Part shown: in pieces, positions 43,755-52,819 of the stretch
Position numbering within the stretch: position 1 is the first letter of the stretch
Layout of the letters: each line of letters begins with the position of its first letter
From: Kaistia algarum
GTDB taxonomy: Bacteria > Pseudomonadota > Alphaproteobacteria > Rhizobiales > Kaistiaceae
Assembly: GCF_026343945.1 (NCBI RefSeq)
Contig: NZ_JAPKNJ010000001.1
Location: forward strand, 2,108,001-2,172,000
Direction of reading: 5' to 3'
Length of the DNA: 64,000 nucleotides
The notes under the pieces: generated by a model
Databases searched by the model: none
Told to the model about the DNA's origin: nothing
The model's input: the letters and a program-made list of their open reading frames with translations, nothing else
Program-made: the position numbers and the translations under genes

Positions 43755-45107
43755 CTATTCGGCAGGAACGAGATCGCCTTCCAGCGGCAGCTCGGCGGTG
43801 GGGATCAGGTCGCCATGCAGGGCATGGCGAAGCTGCTCCTCATCGAGTTCCCCTTCCCAGCGCGCCACGACGATCGTCGCCACGGCGTTGCCGATGAAGT
43901 TGGTGAGCGCGCGGCATTCCGACATGAAGCGGTCGATGCCGAGGATGAGCGCCATGCCGGCGACCGGCACGGAGGGCACGACCGAGAGCGTTGCGGCCAG
44001 GGTGATGAAGCCGGCACCGGTGATCCCGGCCGCACCCTTCGATGACAGCATGGCGACGAGCAGCAGCAGGATCTGGTCGGTCAGGCTCAGATGGATGCCG
44101 GTCGCCTGCGCGATGAACAGGGCGGCCAGCGTCATGTAGATGTTGGTGCCGTCGAGATTGAACGAATAGCCCGTCGGGATGACAAGGCCGACGATCGATT
44201 TGCGGCAGCCCGCGCGCTCCATCTTCTCCATCAGGCTCGGCAGCGCCGCTTCCGAGGAGGAGGTACCGAGGACCAGCAGCAACTCTTCCTTGACGTAGCG
44301 GATGAGGGCGAAAATGGAGAAGCCGTTGTAGCGGGCGACGGCGCCGAGCACGATGACGACGAAGATCGTGGCCGTCAGGTAGAAGGTCACGATCAGCATG
44401 GCGAGGTTGGCGACCGAGCCGATGCCATATTTGCCGATGGTGAAGGTCATGGCGCCAAAGGCGCCGATCGGGGCGGCCTTCATCAGGATGGCGACGAGGC
44501 GGAACATGGCCTGCGACAGCGCGTTCATCACCGTGAGCAGCGGATCGCCGCGCTCGCCGATCGCGCCCAGCGCGATACCGAAGAGCACGGAGAAGAACAG
44601 CACCTGCAGGATGTCGCCCGAGGCAAAGGCGCTGATCGGCGTCGCCGGGATGATGTTGGAGAGGAAACCGATCAGCGTCTGGTCATGCGCCTTGGCGGCA
44701 TAGTCGGCGACCGCCTTCGCGTCCAGCGAGGCTGGGTCGATGTTGAGACCGGCGCCCGGCTGGATGACATTGCCGACGATGAGGCCGATGATCAGCGCCA
44801 GCGTCGAAAAGGTCAGGAAGTACAGCATGGCCTTGCCGGCGACGCGGCCAACCTTGCCGAGGTCGCGCATCCCGGCAATGCCAGTCACGACGGTAAGAAA
44901 GATGACGGGCGCGATGATCATCTTCACCAGCTTGATGAAGGCATCGCCCAGCGGCTTCATGTCGGTGCCGAGCTCGGGATAGAAGTGCCCGAGCGTGATG
45001 CCGGCGGCGATCGCGACGATCACCTGGAAATAGAGGTGGTGATAGAAGCGGCGCGGCTTTGGCGCGAGATGCGTATGCGCGGGGTCGGCGTGAATCGTGT
45101 GGGCCAT
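43755..45107 (-). CDS. dctA: C4-dicarboxylate:cation symporter DctA
   Basis: 450 residues of the DAACS family, taking up succinate, fumarate and malate with protons or sodium. The serine-rich re-entrant loop [15 protein letters not shown] and the signature [23 protein letters not shown] (substrate and cation site) are intact, as is [24 protein letters not shown] at the first helix. AGGAGGAGG precedes the ATG; a longer in-frame ORF from 45266 crosses the promoter. It is driven by a sigma-54 promoter and DctD sites and is divergent from dctB. Essential for symbiosis in rhizobia. Confidence 0.97.
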   Translation of the reverse strand: MAHTIHADPAHTHLAPKPRRFYHHLYFQVIVAIAAGITLGHFYPELGTDMKPLGDAFIKLVKMIIAPVIFLTVVTGIAGMRDLGKVGRVAGKAMLYFLTFSTLALIIGLIVGNVIQPGAGLNIDPASLDAKAVADYAAKAHDQTLIGFLSNIIPATPISAFASGDILQVLFFSVLFGIALGAIGERGDPLLTVMNALSQAMFRLVAILMKAAPIGAFGAMTFTIGKYGIGSVANLAMLIVTFYLTATIFVVIVLGAVARYNGFSIFALIRYVKEELLLVLGTSSSEAALPSLMEKMERAGCRKSIVGLVIPTGYSFNLDGTNIYMTLAALFIAQATGIHLSLTDQILLLLVAMLSSKGAAGITGAGFITLAATLSVVPSVPVAGMALILGIDRFMSECRALTNFIGNAVATIVVARWEGELDEEQLRHALHGDLIPTAELPLEGDLVPAE

Positions 45108-45204
45108 GGTTCCTCCTCCTCGAGGTCGTCGGCGCTTCGCTGAAAGAGCGCCGTTCGGTCCGTCTGCCGGGAACGACGCGGGCTGCGCCGCATGAGAAGC
45201 CTTG

Positions 45205-45221
45205 CGCAAGGCGCATGCCAA
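45205..45221 (-). promoter_or_regulatory. Sigma-54 promoter of dctA
   Basis: On the minus strand the sequence TTGGCATGCGCCTTGCG has the GG and GC pairs separated by exactly 10 bases (TGGCA-N6-TTGC), the RpoN -24/-12 layout. The expected start lies about 85-90 bases upstream of the dctA ATG. Confidence 0.85.
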
Positions 45222-45303
45222 CCATGCGGGGGTCGAGGGGGTGTTTTTAAGTAACTGAAATAACATAGATATTTAAGATGCCTCATCGCAGGCTCTGGAC
45301 AGC

Positions 45304-45323
45304 TTGTGCGGAATTCCACACAA
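45304..45323. promoter_or_regulatory. DctD upstream activator site 1
   Basis: TTGTGCGGAA joined to TTCCACACAA, a 20-base near-perfect palindrome with one mismatched pair, very close to rhizobial DctD sites (TGTGCGGAAATCCGCACA). It lies about 100 bases upstream of the sigma-54 promoter. Confidence 0.8.
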
Positions 45324-45336
45324 TGATCCCCAGCCG

Positions 45337-45354
45337 CGTGCGGGGAACCGCACG
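45337..45354. promoter_or_regulatory. DctD upstream activator site 2
   Basis: CGTGCGG (45337-45343) and CCGCACG (45348-45354) are perfect 7-bp arms with a 4-base spacer. Its centre is 32 bases, about three helical turns, from site 1, so DctD dimers would bind on one face of the helix, as at rhizobial dctA. Confidence 0.8.
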
Positions 45355-45372
45355 GCGTGGAGGTTGTTCCGC

Positions 45373-47184
45373 ATGTCCGCTCGATGGCGCCTTTCGCGAC
45401 CGGGGCGATGGGGCGTTATCCTCGTGGGCGCCCTGCTTACGCTCATCGCCCTGGACGCGGCGGCAAGGTTCGCCGCCACCCGCTGGGCGCTCGCCCAGGT
45501 GCGGGGCGAGGCTGAGGCGGCGGCCGGCTTTCGGGCGGCGATGCTGCGCAGCGAGATCGAAAAACAGCGCACACTACCTCTCGTCCTCGCCCAGGATCCG
45601 GATGTGCGCGCCGTGCTCCGAACCCGCGATCCGGCAAGCCTCGCCGACCTTGACGCGAAACTCGAAAGTCTTGCGGATGGCACGCGCGCGGCGGTCATCT
45701 ATGTGCTGGACGCGAAGGGTGTTGCCATCGCTGCCAGCAATTACCGCCTGCCGACCACCTTTGTCGGCAGCGACTATTCGTTTCGGCCCTATTTCCTCAA
45801 GGCTATCGCGGACGGATCGGCCGAGCACTTCGCGCTCGGGACCGTCAGTCGTCGGCCGGGGCTCTACATCACGCGCCGGATCGAGGATGCGGCCGGTCCG
45901 GTCGGCGTCGTCGTGGTCAAGGCGGAGTTCGAGGCGCTGGAGACGGACTGGCAGAGCGCTGGAACGCCGACCTATGTGACGGACCCGCGCGACATCGTCC
46001 TCATCACCAACATGCCGGACTGGCGTTTCCGCACCACCGTGCCGATCGCGCCCGAGCGACGCGGCGCGCTCCGTTCCAGCCTGCAATTCGGCGATGCCAG
46101 CCTGGATCTGCTGCCCTTGCGGCCGGCCGGCAGTGCCGAGGGACTGGTGGCCTGGCCGGAGGCGAATGGCGGCACACAATTCATCGAGACCCGGACTTCC
46201 GTGCCGACGACCGGATGGACGCTGCATGTGCTAGCGCCCTTCTCCCGGCCGGCGGGGCTCGTCACGCTCGCTGCCCGGTCGATCGCCCTGCTCATCGGGC
46301 TGCTGGCGCTCGGTACCATTGCCTTCCTCTCGATGCGCCGTCGGGCCCTCAAGGCGGAACGGCGGCGGGAGGCGGGCATGCGGGCCGAACTGGAGGCCAA
46401 TGTCGCGGCGCGCACGGCCGAACTCAGCGATGCCAACGCGCAGCTCCTCAGGGAGATCGAGGAGCGTCGGCGGGCCGAGGCGGGCCGGCAACGGATGCAG
46501 GACGACCTCGTCCAGGCGAGCAAGCTCGCCGTGCTCGGCCAGATCGCCGCGAGCGTCGCGCATGAGGTCAACCAGCCGGTCGCGGCGATCCGCACCTTTG
46601 CCGAAAGCGGGACGGCTCTGATCGCAAGGGGCGAAATCGCGATGGCCGAGGACAATTTCGCGACGATCGCCGCGCTGACGGATCGAATCGGCGCCATTAC
46701 CGGGGAATTGCGGGCCTTTTCGCGCAAGAGCGCCGGCGAGGTCGGTGCCGTCTCGCTGCGCGACGCCATCGACGGCGCCTTGTTGCTGGTTCGCCATCGC
46801 CTGCGCCAAGGCAGCATCGACTTGGCTTTGGGGATGCCTGAGGAAGACATAAGGGTCGCGGCCGAGCGCGGCCGCCTGGAACAGGTGTTCGTCAATCTGC
46901 TGCAGAACGCCATCGAGGCCCTGGCAGGCCGCAATGACGGCCGTATCCAGCTGACTGTTCGGGTGGAGCCGGAGGCGGTCGCCGTTATCGTGGCCGACAA
47001 CGGCCCTGGCATGGCGCCCTCTGTGCTGGAGAATCTGTTCATGCCGTTCACCACGACCAAACCTGAGGGCCTCGGCCTCGGACTTGTGATCTCGCACGAC
47101 ATTCTCGCCGAGTTCGGCGGCGGCTTCGAAGCCCGAAACCAGGATGGCGCCGTCTTCACGCTGACCTTGCGGAGGATAGTCTGA
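45373..47184 (+). CDS. dctB: C4-dicarboxylate sensor histidine kinase DctB
   Basis: 603 residues. TM1 about 13-31, a periplasmic double-Cache (PDC) sensor of about 265 residues ([33 protein letters not shown] and [16 protein letters not shown] match DctB), then TM2 about 297-320. A coiled-coil linker leads to the H-box [20 protein letters not shown] with phospho-His397. The N-, G- and F-boxes follow ([31 protein letters not shown]). Start ATG 45373 gives a normal N-terminal anchor; the upstream ORF extension crosses the DctD sites. TGATG overlap with dctD. Confidence 0.95.
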   Translation: MSARWRLSRPGRWGVILVGALLTLIALDAAARFAATRWALAQVRGEAEAAAGFRAAMLRSEIEKQRTLPLVLAQDPDVRAVLRTRDPASLADLDAKLESLADGTRAAVIYVLDAKGVAIAASNYRLPTTFVGSDYSFRPYFLKAIADGSAEHFALGTVSRRPGLYITRRIEDAAGPVGVVVVKAEFEALETDWQSAGTPTYVTDPRDIVLITNMPDWRFRTTVPIAPERRGALRSSLQFGDASLDLLPLRPAGSAEGLVAWPEANGGTQFIETRTSVPTTGWTLHVLAPFSRPAGLVTLAARSIALLIGLLALGTIAFLSMRRRALKAERRREAGMRAELEANVAARTAELSDANAQLLREIEERRRAEAGRQRMQDDLVQASKLAVLGQIAASVAHEVNQPVAAIRTFAESGTALIARGEIAMAEDNFATIAALTDRIGAITGELRAFSRKSAGEVGAVSLRDAIDGALLLVRHRLRQGSIDLALGMPEEDIRVAAERGRLEQVFVNLLQNAIEALAGRNDGRIQLTVRVEPEAVAVIVADNGPGMAPSVLENLFMPFTTTKPEGLGLGLVISHDILAEFGGGFEARNQDGAVFTLTLRRIV

Positions 47185-48515
47185 TGGATGTTGCCTTCAT
47201 CGACGACGACGAGGCCTTGCGCGCTGCCAATGTCCAGGCGCTGACGCTCGCCGGTTTCGCCGTCGCGCCTTTTCCCTCCGGCTTGGAGGCACTGAAGGAA
47301 ATCGCCGCGGATTTTCCCGGCGTCGTCGTCAGCGATGTCCGCATGCCCAAGATCGACGGGCTGGAGCTGTTCCGTCGGCTGAAGAAGCTCGATGCCGATC
47401 TCCCCGTCATCCTGATCACCGGCCATGGCGACATCGCCATGGCGGTCGAGGCGATGCGGGAGGGCGCCTATGATTTCATCGCCAAGCCCTATCCGCTGGA
47501 CCGCCTGCTCGTCGCGATCCGCCACGCGCTCGACCGGCGGCGCCTGGTGTTGGAGAACCGGGCGCTGCGGCGCAAGGCCGAGGCGGCCGATCCCGATCTG
47601 CCGCTCCTGGGTGACGATCCGGAGATGGAGCGTCTGCGGCAGAAGATGCGGCAGATCGCCGATGCGGACATCGACGTTCTCGTCGAGGGCGAGACGGGCA
47701 GTGGCAAGGAAGTCGTGGCGCAATCGCTGCATCGCTGGAGCCGGCGCGCCGCCCGACCCTTCGTCGCCGTCAATTGCGGCGCGCTGCCGGAAAACGTCAT
47801 CGAGAGCGAATTGTTCGGCCATGAGGCCGGCGCCTTCACCGGCGCGCTCAAGAAACGTGTCGGCCGCATCGAACATTCGAGCGGCGGGACGCTGTTCCTC
47901 GACGAGATCGAGGCGATGTCACCGGCGCTGCAGGTCAAGGTTCTGCGCGTCCTGGAGGCGCGCGAGATCACGCCGCTCGGCACCAATGAAATCCGCCGCG
48001 TCGACATCCGCGTCATCGCCGCGTCGAAGGTCGATCTGCAGGCACTGGTGCGGCAGGGCGGCTTTCGCGAGGATCTCTATTACCGCCTCCACGTCGCCTT
48101 CCTGCGCATCCCGCCACTGCGCGAGCGGCGGAGCGATGTCGCGCTGCTGTTCGGGCATTTCCTCACTCGGGCGGCGCGGCGCTTCCGCCGCGATCCGCCG
48201 CTGATCGATGCTGCCGCGCGCCGGTATCTGGACACGCATGGTTGGCCCGGCAATGTCCGTGAACTCGCCCACTATGCCGACCGGGTGGCTTTGGGCCTCG
48301 CTGGCGAAAGCGATGTCTCTGCCGCCGCCGACGGGCCGAGCCTGCCGGAGCGCGTCGATGCGTTCGAGGCTGACGAAATCCGCCGTGCGCTCGCCGCCTG
48401 TCGCGGCGATATTCAGTCGACCCTTCGCTTGCTCGGCATCCCGCGCAAGACGCTCTATGACAAATTGCGTCGGCACGGCATCGACCAGGCCAGCTTCCGC
48501 AATTCAGGCGACTGA
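47184..48515 (+). CDS. dctD: Sigma-54-dependent response regulator DctD
   Basis: 443 residues: receiver domain with phospho-Asp51 (VVSDVRMPK), central AAA+ domain with Walker A GETGSGKE and the sigma-54 contact loop GAFTGA (in [12 protein letters not shown]), arginine finger region, and a Fis-type helix-turn-helix at the C-terminus ([24 protein letters not shown]). It activates dctA through the two palindromic sites at 45304-45354. Shares one base with the dctB stop. Confidence 0.96.
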   Translation: MDVAFIDDDEALRAANVQALTLAGFAVAPFPSGLEALKEIAADFPGVVVSDVRMPKIDGLELFRRLKKLDADLPVILITGHGDIAMAVEAMREGAYDFIAKPYPLDRLLVAIRHALDRRRLVLENRALRRKAEAADPDLPLLGDDPEMERLRQKMRQIADADIDVLVEGETGSGKEVVAQSLHRWSRRAARPFVAVNCGALPENVIESELFGHEAGAFTGALKKRVGRIEHSSGGTLFLDEIEAMSPALQVKVLRVLEAREITPLGTNEIRRVDIRVIAASKVDLQALVRQGGFREDLYYRLHVAFLRIPPLRERRSDVALLFGHFLTRAARRFRRDPPLIDAAARRYLDTHGWPGNVRELAHYADRVALGLAGESDVSAAADGPSLPERVDAFEADEIRRALAACRGDIQSTLRLLGIPRKTLYDKLRRHGIDQASFRNSGD

Positions 48516-48522
48516 GCCGGCG

Positions 48523-49461
48523 TCAAGCGATCCCGTCCGGTCCGGCGCCGCAGACCAGCGTCGCGACGCATTGTTCCGCGCCGAAAGTGACCCGCCCAGC
48601 GCGGATCGCCGCCATGCCGGCGGCGCCGGAGAGGTCGGCGGCGATGCCGAACTCGAACCACAGCCAGCGGCTCGCCTCCAACATCTCTTCGTCGGAGACA
48701 AGCACCATGTCGTCGACATGGGCGCGCACGAGTTCGAACACAGAGGGTTCGGTCTCGGCGCAGGACATGGTGGCGACGCGGCTGGTGATGGCGGGAAGGC
48801 GGACGACGTGTCCTGCATCCAGCGAGGCCTTCAGCGTCGGCGAGCCCTCCGGCTCGATGCCGATCAGTCGGATGGAGGGCTTCAACGCCTTCAGGGCGAC
48901 CCCCATGCCGGAGATGAGGCCGCCGCCCCCGATCGCGACCAGCACGGTGTCGATCTCTGGATGATCGGCAAGGAGCTCCAGCGCGACGGTGCCCTGGCCA
49001 GCAATGACCGCGGCATCGGCGAAGGGATGGAAATAGGCTGCGCCTTCGGCCTTCGCGAAGGCAAGCGCGATCTCGTTGCTCTCGTTCCAGATGTCGCCAA
49101 CGATCTCCACCCGGGCGCCAAGCGTCTTGAGCTTCTCGACCTTGGCCGGTGTGATGCTCTTCGGCACGAAGATCGTAGCCGTGACGCCCGCAAGCCGGGC
49201 GGCCCTGGCGACGGCGAGGCCGTGATTGCCGCCCGAGGCGGTGACGACACCGGCCGCCAGCTGCTCCTTTGGCGTCGTGAGCAGCTTGTTGGTCGCGCCG
49301 CGCACCTTGAAGGAGCCGGTCGGCTGCAGGCATTCGAGCTTGAGCAGCAGGCGGGCGTCGCTCACCTTCTCGCTCGTCGCGTCGACGGCGATCGTCGGCG
49401 TTCGGCGGATATGGGGCGCGATCCGCCCGGCGGCGGATTCGATGTCAGCGAGACGGATCAT
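48523..49461 (-). CDS. Serine/threonine-dehydratase-like PLP enzyme (EutB-like)
   Basis: 312 residues of the tryptophan-synthase-beta fold. The PLP lysine is K52 in LQPTGSFKVRGATNKL, the phosphate-binding loop is ASGGNHGLAVA and the glycine loop is AIGGGGLISGMG. It could deaminate Ser/Thr or beta-hydroxy-amino acids. It overlaps the aspartoacylase-like gene by ATGA, an arrangement like eutB-eutE (doeB) of ectoine catabolism, but other eut/doe genes are not in the window. Start ATG 49461 (MIRLADIES) matches the family. Confidence 0.88.
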   Translation of the reverse strand: MIRLADIESAAGRIAPHIRRTPTIAVDATSEKVSDARLLLKLECLQPTGSFKVRGATNKLLTTPKEQLAAGVVTASGGNHGLAVARAARLAGVTATIFVPKSITPAKVEKLKTLGARVEIVGDIWNESNEIALAFAKAEGAAYFHPFADAAVIAGQGTVALELLADHPEIDTVLVAIGGGGLISGMGVALKALKPSIRLIGIEPEGSPTLKASLDAGHVVRLPAITSRVATMSCAETEPSVFELVRAHVDDMVLVSDEEMLEASRWLWFEFGIAADLSGAAGMAAIRAGRVTFGAEQCVATLVCGAGPDGIA

Positions 49462-50477
49462 GAGAGGCTCGAACGGTAGGGAGAGGCGACGACGAGGCAG
49501 CAATTTCCCGGCCGAACCCGGCCCGGTTGCCGACGAGCATAGACGATGCCGTCGACGGCGTAATGCAGTTCGACCGGCGCGCGTCCGGGATCGGCGAGAA
49601 AGTGAATACGCCCCGCCGGCTGGCCGGCACGAACGGTCTCGCCATTGCGATGGAATGGTTCGAACACGCCGTCGTCGCCTGCGATGACATGGCCATCGCC
49701 CGGGATCTCGTAGAGAAGCGGCTCGTTTTCCTGGGGGCTCGCGAGGCTCGCCGGCAGCGCGCCGAGATGAGCGAGGACATTGCTGACGCCGCGCCGGCAG
49801 ATCCGGACCGCATCGAGCGAGACGGTACCGCCACCGGCCATTTCGGTGCCGACGACGGTGAGGCCGGCTCTCGCGGCCGAAGCGGTCGCCGTGCGCGGAT
49901 CGCCGCGATTGTCGATGACGACGATCATCGGCGCGTCGAAGGCGGTGACGGCGGCGATGTTCTTGGCGTGCTGCACCGGGTCATCCACCGGCTCGATCAC
50001 CGAACTCGGGATGATGTCGAGCGAGGAGCCGCCCGAGTGAAGGTCGAGGAAGGCGTCGCCTATCGGGAACAGCACGTCGTTGACGAAGGCCGAGATCTGC
50101 TGCGTGGTCGTGCCGCGAGGATCGCCGGGGAAAGTCCGGTTCATGTTCAGATCATCGATCGGCGAGGTTCGCCGTGCCGCGACGACGGCGGGGAGATTGA
50201 TGGCGGGAATGAAGATCAGCCGGCCAGAGACCAGACCGGGATCGAGATCGCGGATCATCTCGCCGAGGGCGATCGGCCCTTCATATTCGTCGCCATGATT
50301 GCCGCCCTCAAGGATGACCGTGGGTCCCTCGCCATTCTTGATCTGGGCGAGCGGCACGCGGACCACGCCCCAGGCGTCGTCATGGACAGAGAGCGGAAGA
50401 TTGAAGAAGCCGATCTGCTTGCCGTTCTTCTCGAAGTCGACGGTGCACTGGCCTATCTGCTTTGCTTTCGCGCCCAT
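49458..50477 (-). CDS. Aspartoacylase/succinylglutamate-desuccinylase family zinc hydrolase (DoeB-like)
   Basis: 339 residues. Zinc ligands H61 and E64 (EGGNHGDEYEG) and LDLHSGGSSLD (third His) are the family hallmark. LNMNRTFPGDPRGTTTQQISAF is the Asn-Arg substrate-binding region, and a C-terminal beta-domain follows. It would remove an N-acyl group from an amino acid, such as N-acetyl-diaminobutyrate in ectoine breakdown. The ATG at 50477 was chosen; the longer ORF to 50735 runs across the divergent promoter. The IclR gene (50635) is divergent. Confidence 0.88.
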   Translation of the reverse strand: MGAKAKQIGQCTVDFEKNGKQIGFFNLPLSVHDDAWGVVRVPLAQIKNGEGPTVILEGGNHGDEYEGPIALGEMIRDLDPGLVSGRLIFIPAINLPAVVAARRTSPIDDLNMNRTFPGDPRGTTTQQISAFVNDVLFPIGDAFLDLHSGGSSLDIIPSSVIEPVDDPVQHAKNIAAVTAFDAPMIVVIDNRGDPRTATASAARAGLTVVGTEMAGGGTVSLDAVRICRRGVSNVLAHLGALPASLASPQENEPLLYEIPGDGHVIAGDDGVFEPFHRNGETVRAGQPAGRIHFLADPGRAPVELHYAVDGIVYARRQPGRVRPGNCCLVVASPYRSSLS

Positions 50478-50542
50478 GGTTTGCTCTATTCCGGTTCGTG
50501 AGATTGGCGGTGGCACGGGCGTTCCTCCCTTGCCACGATGCA

Positions 50543-50564
50543 GTGATTTTACAGGTGAAATTAC
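50543..50564. promoter_or_regulatory. Candidate IclR operator, direct repeat
   Basis: GTGATTTTAC (50543-50552) and GTGAAATTAC (50555-50564) are 10-base direct repeats at a 12-base period, each nearly palindromic, in the 157-base region between the DoeB-like gene and the IclR gene. The region is AT-rich compared with its surroundings. Confidence 0.4.
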
Positions 50565-50634
50565 ATATTGATTAGTAGAAGCTCCTTCGTCATAGTGCCG
50601 GCCGGTCGGGAGCGACGGACGAGGAGCATGACGC

Positions 50635-51564
50635 ATGGTGAGCCGCACGCCGAAAGCGGAGGGACGGCCGGCGAAGAGCCGCGCGGCCAAGGTCGCGGCA
50701 GCCGCCGACGGAGCTCCGATCGCAGGGACCGCCAAGCCGGCCTATAGCGCCCCGGCGCTCGAGAAGGGCCTCGACGTGCTTGAGCTGCTGGCGAGCCTTT
50801 CCGAGGGCGTAACGCCCAGCCAGATCGCCCAGCGTCTTGGCCGTTCGCTGCAGGAGGTTTACCGCGTCGTCGTCGCCCTGGAGCGGCGCGGCTATATTCG
50901 CCGTGCCTTCGGCGAGGAGAGCCTTGTCCTCTCCACCAAGCTGCACGATCTCGCCTATGGCTATCCGCCGCTGCGGCGTCTGGTCGAGGCGGCGCAGCCG
51001 ATCCTCAAGCATCTGGCGATCGAGGCCTATCAGGCCGTCCATCTGGCCGTGCTCGATGGGCTGATGATCCGCGTCGTAGCGCAGGTCGATAGCCCCGCGC
51101 CGCTGGGTTTCCGCCTGCGCGTCGGCACGCAGAACCCGGCCGCGCGCACGGCGTCCGGCCGCCTGCTGATCGCATTCCAGCGACCCGCCATGCAGGATTG
51201 GCTCTATGGAGCGATCGGCGAGGCCTCGGGCGAGGCCGCGCTCGGCCATCTCAAGGCGCGCATCGAGGCCGTCCATGCCCATGGTTATGAGATGATCGAG
51301 GGCGAGCAGCTTAAGGGCATCACCGATGTCAGCTTCCCGATCCTCGATGCCGACGGCTATGCGCCGGCCGTGCTGACCATGCCGTTCCTCTCCTCGGCGG
51401 CTGAGACTGTTCCGATCGAGACCGCGTCGCGGATGCTGTTCGAGGCGGCGGCACGCATTACCGAGGGCTTCGGCGGCAGGCTGGGCGAGCCGCGTTTTCC
51501 CCTCGAGAGCTCGGAGGAGGCGATGGCCTCGCGCAGCCGCGCTCGAAAATCCGACGATCCTTGA
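50635..51564 (+). CDS. IclR-family transcriptional regulator
   Basis: 309 residues. The N-terminal part is Lys/Arg/Ala-rich and disordered; the winged helix lies at about 45-105 (APALEKGLDVLELLASLSEGVTPSQIAQRLGRSLQEVYRVVVALERRGYIRRAFGEESLVLSTKL), followed by the IclR effector domain (PILKHLAIEAYQAVHLAVLDGLMIRVVAQVDS, GRLLIAFQ). It probably responds to an aromatic or sugar-acid effector. Start 50635 has GAGGAG at about 8 bases; ATG 50628 is another choice. It is likely to control the divergent pair at 48523-50477 or the sugar operon 51579-55129. Confidence 0.9.
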   Translation: MVSRTPKAEGRPAKSRAAKVAAAADGAPIAGTAKPAYSAPALEKGLDVLELLASLSEGVTPSQIAQRLGRSLQEVYRVVVALERRGYIRRAFGEESLVLSTKLHDLAYGYPPLRRLVEAAQPILKHLAIEAYQAVHLAVLDGLMIRVVAQVDSPAPLGFRLRVGTQNPAARTASGRLLIAFQRPAMQDWLYGAIGEASGEAALGHLKARIEAVHAHGYEMIEGEQLKGITDVSFPILDADGYAPAVLTMPFLSSAAETVPIETASRMLFEAAARITEGFGGRLGEPRFPLESSEEAMASRSRARKSDDP

Positions 51565-51578
51565 GGCGAAACGGGCGT

Positions 51579-51932
51579 TCATGAATCCGCCCTCGCGGCG
51601 AAGCGGAAGACCTCGCGAAGCCAAAGCGGTTCGCCATCCTCGTCGGCTATGGACTGGAAGAGATGCGCGAGCGAGGCGGTCCAGTCCCGCTGGATATCGT
51701 TGGCTGACAGGATAGCGGTCGATGCGTCGAAGCCGAGACGGGTGCGCAGCCGGCAGACGACGATCTCCTCATGCCGCCAGATCTGATAGTCCTCGATGCC
51801 CGCCTTCTCGATGAGCGCCAGCATCTCCGGCCATACCGCCGCATGGGCGCGATCATAGTCCGGGCCGGCGCCGGGCTTCAGCCGGTAGAGATAGAGGATC
51901 GGCGGGTCAGCCGTGGGCGAAGCGTCGCTCAT
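51579..51932 (-). CDS. L-rhamnose mutarotase-like protein
   Basis: 117 residues of the RhaM/YiiL (DUF718) family, which interconverts anomers of L-rhamnose or related L-sugars. YLYRLKPGAGPDYDRAHAAVWPEMLALIEKAGIEDYQIWRHEEIVVCRLRT is the canonical core with conserved His (AHAAVWPE), Tyr (DYQIW) and the WL pair near the C-terminus. Last gene of the ABC importer operon, overlapping the permease by ATGA. The presence of this enzyme is the main clue to an L-sugar substrate. Confidence 0.9.
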   Translation of the reverse strand: MSDASPTADPPILYLYRLKPGAGPDYDRAHAAVWPEMLALIEKAGIEDYQIWRHEEIVVCRLRTRLGFDASTAILSANDIQRDWTASLAHLFQSIADEDGEPLWLREVFRFAARADS

Positions 51933-52819
51933 CGCACCGCTCCGGCGACGGCGCCCGACAGGATCTGGCGCTGGAACAATAGATAGACGATCAGCACCGG
52001 CAGCAGCGCCACGACGAGGCCGGCCGAGACCAGCGGGATCGAGACGTCGTACTGGCCGGAGAGCAGTGCGACGCCGACCATCAGTGTCTTCTTGTCGGAG
52101 CCGCCCATGATCACCAGCGGCAGCAGCAGGTCGTTCCACATCCAGACGAAGTTGAGGATCGACAGCGCCGCGATGGCCGGTGTCGCGATCGGCAGCATGA
52201 TCGAGAACAGGATGCGGATCTCGCCGGCGCCGTCGAGCCGGGCAGCTTCCAGCAACTGGTCGGGAATGGCGCGGAAATAGGCCGCGAGCAGATAGGTGCT
52301 GATCGGCAGGCCGAAGGCTGCATAGGCGAGGATCAGGCCGGAATAGGTGCTGCCGAAGCCTAAATCGAGAATGGTTTCGTAGAGGGGATAGATGATCACC
52401 TGGCTCGGTATGACCAGCATGGCGATGATGAACAGGAAGACCAGATTGCTGCCGCGGAAGCGCAGCTTGGTCACGGCATAGGCGAGCAGCAGCGCCGCGC
52501 AGGTGGAGAGCACCAGCCCGCCGGCCGTCACGATGACGCTGTTCAGGAAGAGGCGCGGCACCGCCATGCGGTTGAAAGTCTCGATATAGTTGTCGAAGGT
52601 GATCGCATCGGGAATGCCCAGCGGATTCTGGGCGAAGCCGGTGCGGGTCTTGAACGAATTGACGATGGTGAAGATCAGCGGATAGAGCGCGACCACGGCG
52701 ATCATGCCGAGGACGACGGTCACGAGGATCCGGGCGAGCCCACCGCCGGCCGCCGCCGAGGATGTCCGCTCGCTTTCGCCTCTGCGTCGGCGGACGCCTC
52801 TGATCGCGGTCATCGTCAT
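51929..52819 (-). CDS. Carbohydrate ABC transporter permease (MalG-like)
   Basis: 296 residues, six transmembrane helices after a basic cytoplasmic leader. TFDNYIETFNRMAVPRLFLNSVIVTAG and the EAA loop YFRAIPDQLLEAARLDGAGEIRILFSIMLPIATPAI are typical of MalG-type permeases. The ATG overlaps the MalF-like stop (ATGA); the alternative ATG six bases on (52813) would break that overlap. There is no ATPase gene in this operon, so a shared ATPase elsewhere is implied. Confidence 0.93.
   Translation of the reverse strand: MTMTAIRGVRRRRGESERTSSAAAGGGLARILVTVVLGMIAVVALYPLIFTIVNSFKTRTGFAQNPLGIPDAITFDNYIETFNRMAVPRLFLNSVIVTAGGLVLSTCAALLLAYAVTKLRFRGSNLVFLFIIAMLVIPSQVIIYPLYETILDLGFGSTYSGLILAYAAFGLPISTYLLAAYFRAIPDQLLEAARLDGAGEIRILFSIMLPIATPAIAALSILNFVWMWNDLLLPLVIMGGSDKKTLMVGVALLSGQYDVSIPLVSAGLVVALLPVLIVYLLFQRQILSGAVAGAVR

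Noticed and set aside
45240..45285. AT-rich stretch as a definite IHF binding site
   Set aside because: The best match to the IHF consensus has three mismatches; only a bend-like AT-rich character is supported.
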